Shown one piece after another: positions 48,420 to 53,592 of a stretch of DNA of 53,592 bases. The notes under the pieces were generated by a model. The model saw only the letters and a list, made by a program, of their open reading frames with translations, was not told the DNA's origin and did not search any database. The translations under genes and the position numbers were made by a program. The first letter of the stretch is position 1, and each line of letters begins with the position of its first letter. The DNA is taken from IMG/VR virus record IMGVR_UViG_3300043420_001594, positions 1 through 53,592 of that record. The stretch is one strand, 5' to 3'. The DNA is from a virus.

Positions 48420-49100
48420 ATGTCATCGAGTAAACTGATCCAAAGCCTGATGGGCGCCAAGCCGGTCACCAAGACCGCGTCGGCTGAGCCCGGTCTGACG
48501 GACCCGGTCTACGTTGAGAAGTTGGCTTCCGCCGTCGACTTCATCCACGACCACTACGAGACCTTGGACATGGCCAAGGTGGCGGCGGCCAAGAGCGTCC
48601 CTGCTGCGGAAAAGATGCCGGCTAAGGAGATGGAGGTCACAAAGGCCATCACGGCTCCACCGGTTGACGACAAGATGGCCGACAAGGTCCGCGCATCTCT
48701 GGCGGAGAGCCTGAAGAATCGGCTCAAGAAGAAGGAGGCTGAGGCCTCCGTACAAGACGACGCAGTTGTCCAGTCAGTGCTGGGCAAGCTGTTGCGGATG
48801 CGTGCTGAGGTAGAGGCTCCGGCCGAAGAAAAGGCCGAGAAAGCCCCCGAGCAGCAGTCGCAAACTGAACCTGACTCCCCTGTGGAGGAGGAGACTGAGG
48901 TCAAGGCCGCCAGTTTGGCAGACTTGTCCTTGGCGGACGTACTGGAAGGTGCGCTCCGGGCCAACGAACTTGAGGAGGGCGTCTCCAGGGAACGCTCGAA
49001 GACTGCAAGTGTTCGTGGCGAAAAAGGGCCAACGGCCCGCAAAGCGGCTGTCCAGACCCTGAAGCAGGGCTTGATGGCCAAGTTCGGTAAGGAGGCGTAA
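48420..49100 (+). CDS. Second scaffold-like tagged protein, 226 aa
   Basis: The ATG at 48420 has GAGAGG 6 bases upstream, right after the hairpin. It is helical and highly charged, Lys/Glu-rich (KVAAAKSVPAAEKMPAKEME, SLAESLKNRLKKKEAEASVQ, EEKAEKAPEQQSQTEPDS). Tags VTKTASAEPGL, VKAASLADL and SKTASVRGE occur at start, middle and near the end. Likely the scaffold or core protein of the prohead, cleaved by the protease upstream. Weak composition only; no fold assigned. Confidence 0.65.
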   Translation: MSSSKLIQSLMGAKPVTKTASAEPGLTDPVYVEKLASAVDFIHDHYETLDMAKVAAAKSVPAAEKMPAKEMEVTKAITAPPVDDKMADKVRASLAESLKNRLKKKEAEASVQDDAVVQSVLGKLLRMRAEVEAPAEEKAEKAPEQQSQTEPDSPVEEETEVKAASLADLSLADVLEGALRANELEEGVSRERSKTASVRGEKGPTARKAAVQTLKQGLMAKFGKEA

Positions 49101-49104
49101 ACAC

Positions 49105-49452
49105 ATGGAACGGTTGGATGAAAACTCCGTCCGTCAAGTCCTCTCCCAGGTGGGTCCGGTTCTCCGGGCACTCGTGGAAGAGAACGTGAAGCTAGCGAGT
49201 GCTTTGAAGGAAGCGCAGCGCGCCGAACAGGCGGAAGAGATCGTGACCATGATGGATGCTCGTGGTCTCAGCGATAGGTCGGTTCCTTTTAAGCAGAAGG
49301 TGGCAGCTTTGCTATCTTCTAAGAAGGACCTCGGCGTCGTCAAAGAGGCTCTGGCAATCGTCACCCCCGACATGTCCTTTGCTTCGTTGTCGGATGTTCC
49401 GGACAACGATGCCACCGACACGCTCGAGGGCTACCTGCTCTCGGGGCAGTAA
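49105..49452 (+). CDS. Small late protein before decoration gene, 115 aa
   Basis: The ATG at 49105 has AAGGAGG 9 bases upstream, 4 bases after the previous gene. It is nearly all helical (VRQVLSQVGPVLRALVEENV, KLASALKEAQRAEQAEEIV, KKDLGVVKEALAIVTPD) and acidic near the end. No family was recognised. Position suggests a capsid-assembly factor. Confidence 0.6.
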   Translation: MERLDENSVRQVLSQVGPVLRALVEENVKLASALKEAQRAEQAEEIVTMMDARGLSDRSVPFKQKVAALLSSKKDLGVVKEALAIVTPDMSFASLSDVPDNDATDTLEGYLLSGQ

Positions 49453-49474
49453 TCAGTAACTTCGGAGGTTCAAA

Positions 49475-50074
49475 ATGGCAGCTAAGACGATTAGTGCGAC
49501 TCGTCGCCGCAACGTCACGCCCACCTCGTCGATCCTTCGGATCGTGACGCGGGATGTGGACTGCAGCGCGTTTCCTGTAGCACCTGAGGATGGTCAGTTT
49601 GTAATCACCGCGGGCGACACCGCGGGCACCGGGTTCAGCGACTGGGCTAATGGTACGCCCTACGTGTTTTCGGATGCGACTGCGAACAACGTGACCGCTG
49701 AAGACGCGATTGGCTCAAGCATCAAGATGGTGTGGTCGTCTGCTCTGCAGACCGACCGCCAGGCTCTCGGCAACACCAAGGTGCCGGTGCTCTTCTTGGG
49801 CGGCGTGGAAGTGGAGTGCCAACTCCTCAATGCTGACGACAGCCTCGCGCTCAACCACGCCAACTACTACCCGGCCGGCACGTTGGTGACGGTCAAGAAG
49901 GCGTCGTCGTCTGTGCAGGGGACTGCTAACCGTCTGGTCATCAACCCGCTGGCGTCTGGCCACTATGGTTGGGCCGTTGGCTACGTGACCAAGACCACCA
50001 GCGACACGGCGGCGGACGGTAAGTCCGTCACCATCATGCTGTACGATCAGCCCCGCAAGGTCGGCAACTTCTAA
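49475..50074 (+). CDS. Probable capsid decoration protein, 199 aa
   Basis: The ATG at 49475 has GGAGG 7 bases upstream. It is beta-rich with many Thr, Ala, Val and Asn (SSILRIVTRDVDCSAFPVAP, GYVTKTTSDTAADGKSVTIM) and few charged residues. It lies 18 bases before the major capsid gene. Small beta-rich proteins in this position commonly coat the capsid surface. No catalytic motif. Inferred from size, composition and position. Confidence 0.6.
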   Translation: MAAKTISATRRRNVTPTSSILRIVTRDVDCSAFPVAPEDGQFVITAGDTAGTGFSDWANGTPYVFSDATANNVTAEDAIGSSIKMVWSSALQTDRQALGNTKVPVLFLGGVEVECQLLNADDSLALNHANYYPAGTLVTVKKASSSVQGTANRLVINPLASGHYGWAVGYVTKTTSDTAADGKSVTIMLYDQPRKVGNF

Positions 50075-50092
50075 TCCTAAGGAGGACACACA

Positions 50093-51301
50093 ATGAACCA
50101 GAATGTACCAGGAGAGGTCCTCAACGAGCTATTCTTGACGAAGCTCGACACTGAGGCCGGCAAAGAGAAGATCGCTCAGCTGGGCTCGGACTACATCCGT
50201 GACCGTCTCCGTGAGGAGTCGTTCTCGGCCAAGGTCCTGGCCAAGCGTCAGGTCTCGCGTTCGGAGCTGCAGGTCAGCGTCAACCACGACTACTTGGTCA
50301 AGATCGTTGAGATCGAGCCCCAGAGCCGTGCGATGTCGATGAGCTTCCGCGGTCAGCCGAGCGTCAAGTACTACACTGGCGATCGCTTTGAGTGCGCGTT
50401 CCACACCGTTGGTTCGCTGCGCTACGAGCAGACGGAACAGGAGCTGATGGCGTACTCGATGCCCATCACGCAGATCATCCGTCAAAACATCGTCAACGAC
50501 ATCGCTGAGGTTGAGGACCGCGTGTTCCTCGGCCACATCGAGTCGGCGTGCCAGGCGCTGCAGAAGGATGCCAACAGCATCGCTCTGACCGCGGCGTTCG
50601 CGGATGCCACGGCCTTCACGGCCCGCAACGTCGCCAAGACCTCTGGTGGCGTCAAGGAAGTGGGCAAGGCCAAGGGCATCGACGCCATCGCCAACACCGC
50701 TGCCGCCAGCGATGCTGCGGGTCTGTCGGAGAACCTGATCTTCCCCGTCCAGAAGGACGACATGATCAAGTTGTTCCAGCTCTTTACGGGCACGGGCAAC
50801 CGTGGTTCGCGTCTGCGCTGCGATCAGTTCCTCATCACCGACACCGACTTCGAGGACATCAACTCGTGGGCGCTGGCGGACATGGGCGACAAGATCGTGG
50901 GCGAGACCAGCGTCGACGGTTACAAGTACTCGACGGTGATCGGCCGCAAGTTCATCCGTACCCTGAAGACGGACATCCTCCGTCCCGGCAACATCTACGC
51001 CTTCGCGGCGCCGGAGTTCCTGGGCGGCTTCATGGTGCTGAACAAGCTGCAGTTCTACGCTGACAAGGAGCGCAACCGCGTTTCGTTCGAGGCGTGGGAG
51101 GACATCGGCATGTACATCGGCAATATCGCTGGTTGCCGCAAGCTGGAGCTGTACGCGGGTGCGGTTGAGGTGGCGGCCACCAATACCGCGACCGAGTCGG
51201 CTTACCGCGCCAAGTACCTGCCGGTGGCTGAGGATCAGCTGGGCAAGAAGAACAACCTCGTCGCCGAGGGTGGCACCTTCCCGAATATCCAGCAGTTCTA
51301 A
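50093..51301 (+). CDS. Major capsid protein, 402 aa
   Basis: The ATG at 50093 has AAGGAGG 9 bases upstream, a very strong site. The protein is balanced in composition and has an N-terminal helical stretch (LNELFLTKLDTEAGKEKIAQ), a long charged region, then a beta-rich body (KIVEIEPQSRAMSMSFRGQP, DTDFEDINSWALADMGDKIV, GNIYAFAAPEFLGGFMVLNK). Length and design fit an HK97-fold capsid protein; position after scaffold and decoration genes supports it. No KTAS tag was seen in the chain. The fold itself could not be confirmed by eye. Confidence 0.75.
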   Translation: MNQNVPGEVLNELFLTKLDTEAGKEKIAQLGSDYIRDRLREESFSAKVLAKRQVSRSELQVSVNHDYLVKIVEIEPQSRAMSMSFRGQPSVKYYTGDRFECAFHTVGSLRYEQTEQELMAYSMPITQIIRQNIVNDIAEVEDRVFLGHIESACQALQKDANSIALTAAFADATAFTARNVAKTSGGVKEVGKAKGIDAIANTAAASDAAGLSENLIFPVQKDDMIKLFQLFTGTGNRGSRLRCDQFLITDTDFEDINSWALADMGDKIVGETSVDGYKYSTVIGRKFIRTLKTDILRPGNIYAFAAPEFLGGFMVLNKLQFYADKERNRVSFEAWEDIGMYIGNIAGCRKLELYAGAVEVAATNTATESAYRAKYLPVAEDQLGKKNNLVAEGGTFPNIQQF

Positions 51302-51319
51302 GCTGGGGGTCCTGATGGG

Positions 51320-51354
51320 TGCGCCCCGTACATCCTGGTGGTGTGCGGGGCGTA
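51320..51354 (+). terminator. Hairpin after the major capsid gene
   Basis: A 13-base stem (51320-51332 with 51342-51354, two G-U pairs) with a 9-base loop lies in the 156-base gap after the capsid gene. CCTGTTTCC follows. Probable terminator or 3'-end stabiliser of the abundant capsid mRNA. The rest of the gap shows TTGACG and TATTATCC but no convincing promoter. Confidence 0.6.
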
Positions 51355-51457
51355 CCTGTTTCCGGGGATGGTTGGGTTGACGACCAAGTCACTGATAGAC
51401 TGGGTGCGGATATTATCCTAAAGTGGCGTGGCCATTCACGGCACATAGGAGTCGAAC

Positions 51458-51907
51458 GTGATTTACGTCATCACCAACCTGATCCACACCTCTGGCGACC
51501 AGCATCGTCGTGGGCATCGTCTTCGCGAGTTCCGCAAGGGGCGCGTTCAGATTGGTCCTCGTAGCATCGATGAGGGCAGGTCCGCCTCCTTCTCGGAAGA
51601 GATGTACAACCAGTACAAGGAGCGGATCGACCACTACCAGCAGATCGGTATGATCAAGGTGGTGTCGTTCGGCGGCCCGGACCCCGTCATCCCCGCCGAG
51701 GATCCGGTCATCCTCCAAGAGACCGTCAGCGTGGTCGAGGCGGCGTCGGCGTCGGTGGAGCCGGCGCAAGAGGCAGCGGCACCCGAAAGTGTGTCGGAGC
51801 CGGCCGAGATCCCGGCCCCAGAGAAGTCGGATTCCGTTGACCCAGAGGAAGAGGTGCCGGCCGCGCCGGCAGCCAAGCGCAGGGGCCGTCCTCCCAAGGA
51901 GAAGTAA
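51458..51907 (+). CDS. Small protein with AT-hook-like tail, 149 aa
   Basis: A GTG start at 51458 has AGGAG 6 bases upstream. The first 70 residues form a small domain with many His and Arg (HTSGDQHRRGHRLREFRKGR, MYNQYKERIDHYQQIGMIKV). The middle is a Glu/Pro/Ala-rich acidic linker. The C-terminus AAKRRGRPPKEK is an AT-hook motif, which binds AT-rich minor grooves. A DNA-binding capsid or packaging protein is possible. The AT-rich 13-mers of this window could be targets; that is speculation. Confidence 0.6.
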   Translation: MIYVITNLIHTSGDQHRRGHRLREFRKGRVQIGPRSIDEGRSASFSEEMYNQYKERIDHYQQIGMIKVVSFGGPDPVIPAEDPVILQETVSVVEAASASVEPAQEAAAPESVSEPAEIPAPEKSDSVDPEEEVPAAPAAKRRGRPPKEK

Positions 51908-52450
51908 ATGGCGGACAATACCGACAAGGCTGAGCTTGGTATCCAACCGACGGTTGCGGCGGGTCTTCCGCCCAGACTGTTGCACGTCATCGCGATGGTG
52001 CGGGCCAAACTCCGGGACTACCCAGAGCTAAACCGACTGGTGGCGGGGCAGGAGACTAGTGATCGTCAGATCGCCTTAGCCATCATGGAGGCGATCGATG
52101 ACTACAACACCACGCCCCCGCTCATCGATCCCGTCACCCTGGACACTCACCCATCCATCTCGCTGCTGGTGAACGGCACCATCATCTATGTGCTGGAGTC
52201 GGTGGGTTTGCTGCAGACCCGCAACCAGATGAACTACGCAGACGGGCAGGGCGTGCAGGTCGGGGTCAACGACAAGTCCCCCATGCTGATGCAGTGGATC
52301 GGTCTGTTCCGCGGACAATATGAGCAGAAGAAGATGCGGCTCAAGCAGGCCGTTAACCTGAAGGGCGCGCTCAATCAGGGAGGCGTTCCATCCGAGTACG
52401 CCTTCGTGAACGGATTCTTCGACAACCTCTCAGACGGTAACCCGAGGTAA
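51908..52450 (+). CDS. Probable head completion / connector protein, 180 aa
   Basis: The ATG at 51908 directly follows the previous stop. Helical (PRLLHVIAMVRAKLRDYPEL, AIMEAIDDYNTTPPLI, ISLLVNGTIIYVLESVGLL), with a basic C-terminal part (MRLKQAVNLKGALNQGG) ending in EYAFVNGFFDNLS. Small helical proteins just after the capsid gene commonly complete the head or connect portal and tail. No named family was confirmed. Confidence 0.55.
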   Translation: MADNTDKAELGIQPTVAAGLPPRLLHVIAMVRAKLRDYPELNRLVAGQETSDRQIALAIMEAIDDYNTTPPLIDPVTLDTHPSISLLVNGTIIYVLESVGLLQTRNQMNYADGQGVQVGVNDKSPMLMQWIGLFRGQYEQKKMRLKQAVNLKGALNQGGVPSEYAFVNGFFDNLSDGNPR

Positions 52451-52452
52451 CG

Positions 52453-52857
52453 ATGCCGCAGATTCCTTACAAGGACACCCAGACTCTGGTCGTCCCTTTG
52501 GCCAACCCCAACGTGATTGTGTCGCTACCGATCCCGGACAGCCAACACTACCTCGGCTTCGCTATTCAGATCATCGACGCCAAGTGTGACGTCGGCAATC
52601 CTGCGGTCGATGGCGGATTTCGGGTTGAGGCGAACCTGGGCGGAGTAGACAGCAACGGAGATCCCGCGTGGGCTGTCGTCTACTCGGCGGACTTCTACGC
52701 TCCCCAAGATCCCCACTTTCATCAGGGTGAGGTCATCACCTTTAGCCTTCGCGCCCCTGCTAAGAATGGGATCAGAGTCGTCTCGAAGAGCGCCGTCACA
52801 GCAGGCGGCAAGGTCATGGTCTCCATGTACGAGCGTGCTTACCCGCCGCAGGTTTAA
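52453..52857 (+). CDS. Beta-rich late protein, 134 aa
   Basis: The ATG at 52453 has GAGG 6 bases upstream. It is beta-rich with strands such as TLVVPLANPNVIVSLPIP, YLGFAIQIIDAKCD and GGFRVEANLGGVDSNGDP. Few charged residues. Follows the connector candidate by 2 bases, so it may be a head-tail joining or minor capsid protein. No family was recognised. Confidence 0.55.
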   Translation: MPQIPYKDTQTLVVPLANPNVIVSLPIPDSQHYLGFAIQIIDAKCDVGNPAVDGGFRVEANLGGVDSNGDPAWAVVYSADFYAPQDPHFHQGEVITFSLRAPAKNGIRVVSKSAVTAGGKVMVSMYERAYPPQV

Positions 52858-52858
52858 T

Positions 52859-52871
52859 ATTATCAAGTAAT
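52859..52871 (+). repeat. Dispersed 13-mer site S
   Basis: ATTATCAAGTAAT fills most of the 24-base gap before the gene starting at 52882, just upstream of its ribosome site. Confidence 0.55.
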
Positions 52872-52881
52872 GGGGCAGCGG

Positions 52882-53112
52882 ATGTCTGATCAAATTGCAC
52901 GCACATCCCCAGACGACCGTCGACTAACGGCGGCTGCGGAGTTCTTTCGGTCCTTGAAGAAGGAGGCCGGAGTTCCTGCAGCCGGCGGAATCCGCGCAGC
53001 TGCCCGTCGGGCAGTTCGTGGGCTCGTCCATACCAACCCGCTCCCGACACGGGGCGAGTCGGCGTTAAAACAATCCCTCGAGGCGAGGCTAACCAAGGCC
53101 CTGCGGGCCTAA
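52882..53112 (+). CDS. Small basic late protein, 76 aa
   Basis: The ATG at 52882 follows GGGGCAGCGG. It is Arg/Ala-rich (RTSPDDRRLTAAAEFFRSLK, IRAAARRAVRGLVHTNP) and helical. The segment FFRSLKKEAG fits the shared amphipathic K-x-A tag. Possibly a DNA-associated or internal virion peptide. No family was recognised. Confidence 0.55.
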   Translation: MSDQIARTSPDDRRLTAAAEFFRSLKKEAGVPAAGGIRAAARRAVRGLVHTNPLPTRGESALKQSLEARLTKALRA

Positions 53113-53127
53113 CGTAAGGAGACCGTG

Positions 53128-53592
53128 ATGAACGCGATTGGAAAGTTTCAGTTGAAGCAGGCGCTGACCGAAGAGCTGACCAAGGAAGCAAAGAAGAAGG
53201 GCCTTGGTACCGCGGCTGAGGGCGCGACCTTGGGTGCCTTGTTGGCCGGACCCCTAGGTGCTGCTATTGGTGCGGGGATTGGTCGCAAGATGGGCAGTGG
53301 CAAGGGTGAGCGGTACAAGGGCTCACCCGCCGCTCGTGCTGCTGGCGGGGCACTCCTCGGCGGCCTCCCTCTCGCAGTACTGGGTGTCCGGCTTGGCGCT
53401 AAGGGCCATCTCAGGTCCGCCATCGCCTCGCACATCGCGGGCACTGCAGGTAGCGTGATCGGTGCCCGCCGAGCTGCGGCGAGCGCGTACGCCGGAAAGA
53501 ATAAGCACGCCTCGCCCGCCTCTGGTGCGGCGGTCGGTGGCGCGCTGCTGGGTCCAGTGGGCGCGATGATCGGTGCCGCAGCAGGAAAGAAG
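53128..53592 (+). CDS. Glycine-zipper late protein, 3' partial (155 codons seen)
   Basis: The ATG at 53128 has AAGGAG 6 bases upstream; the frame runs to the end of the window without a stop. The N-terminus MNAIGKFQLKQALTEELTKE carries the shared amphipathic tag and continues AKKKG. Then repeated Gly/Ala-rich hydrophobic segments follow (GATLGALLAGPLGAAIGAGI, GGALLGGLPLAVLGVRLG, SGAAVGGALLGPVGAMIGAA) separated by basic linkers. This glycine-zipper pattern suggests membrane insertion, like the 268-aa protein at 37110. Possibly an injected, channel-forming virion protein. Confidence 0.65.
   Translation, partial: MNAIGKFQLKQALTEELTKEAKKKGLGTAAEGATLGALLAGPLGAAIGAGIGRKMGSGKGERYKGSPAARAAGGALLGGLPLAVLGVRLGAKGHLRSAIASHIAGTAGSVIGARRAAASAYAGKNKHASPASGAAVGGALLGPVGAMIGAAAGKK

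Noticed and set aside
51362-51420. Possible sigma70 promoter from TTGACG and TATTAT
   Set aside because: The two boxes are about 28 bases apart, too far for a normal promoter.

Overview
The window is part of a large tailed-bacteriophage (Caudoviricetes) genome. It has portal, large terminase, a capsid protease, major capsid protein, a baseplate spike and a fibre set, together with a full phage replication/recombination operon. The spike points to a contractile, myovirus-like tail, although no sheath, tube or tape-measure gene lies in the window. The DNA is GC-rich, Shine-Dalgarno sites are strong, ATG/GTG/TTG starts are all used, and neighbouring genes often overlap as TGATG, GTGA or TAATG. 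No tRNA, integrase, CRISPR array, holin or endolysin was recognised. The host cannot be named from the sequence.

Layout. Bases 1-5.9 kb (+): tail/fibre genes, including a 1253-residue beta-helix fibre. Bases 5.96-22.0 kb (-): first a cluster of small membrane proteins with repeated promoter cassettes. Reading upstream from there come a Hjc-like nuclease, RusA, a helical protein, a Cas4/RecB-like Fe-S nuclease, a RecA-like recombinase, DNA polymerase A, a zinc-rich SSB candidate, primase, a DnaB-like helicase, a UDG-fold Fe-S protein, a UvsW-like helicase and an XRE-type regulator. Bases 22.1-53.6 kb (+): the late region. It holds portal, a giant RNA polymerase, baseplate spike, several virion-type proteins, an SNF2 ATPase, a Dps/ferritin-like protein, terminase, capsid protease, two scaffold-like acidic proteins, a decoration candidate, major capsid protein and connector candidates. 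Two small minus-strand islands (25.6-25.95 kb and 41.5-41.7 kb) interrupt it.

The outstanding gene is a 2088-residue single polypeptide carrying both halves of a cellular-type multisubunit RNA polymerase. The beta-like half is followed directly by the beta-prime-like half with the NADFDGD active site. It lacks the N-terminal beta-prime zinc domain, and the positions matching the bacterial rifampicin pocket are substituted. Three further layers recur across the window. (1) A 13-bp near-palindrome, AT(T/C)A-N5-TAAT, occurs about 19 times at fairly even intervals of about 2-3 kb. (2) Three copies of one promoter-leader cassette precede small minus-strand genes. (3) KTA(S/A) tags and a short amphipathic N-terminal motif recur across late proteins, which could be capsid-targeting and protease-processing signals.

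Working model (inference): the minus-strand operon replicates and recombines the DNA. The plus-strand block builds heads, with the protease processing KTA(S/A)-tagged scaffold and cargo. Some tagged proteins (SNF2 ATPase, Dps-like protein, glycine-zipper proteins) may be packaged with the genome. Start sites, functions of small genes and all regulatory calls were made by eye without database searches.
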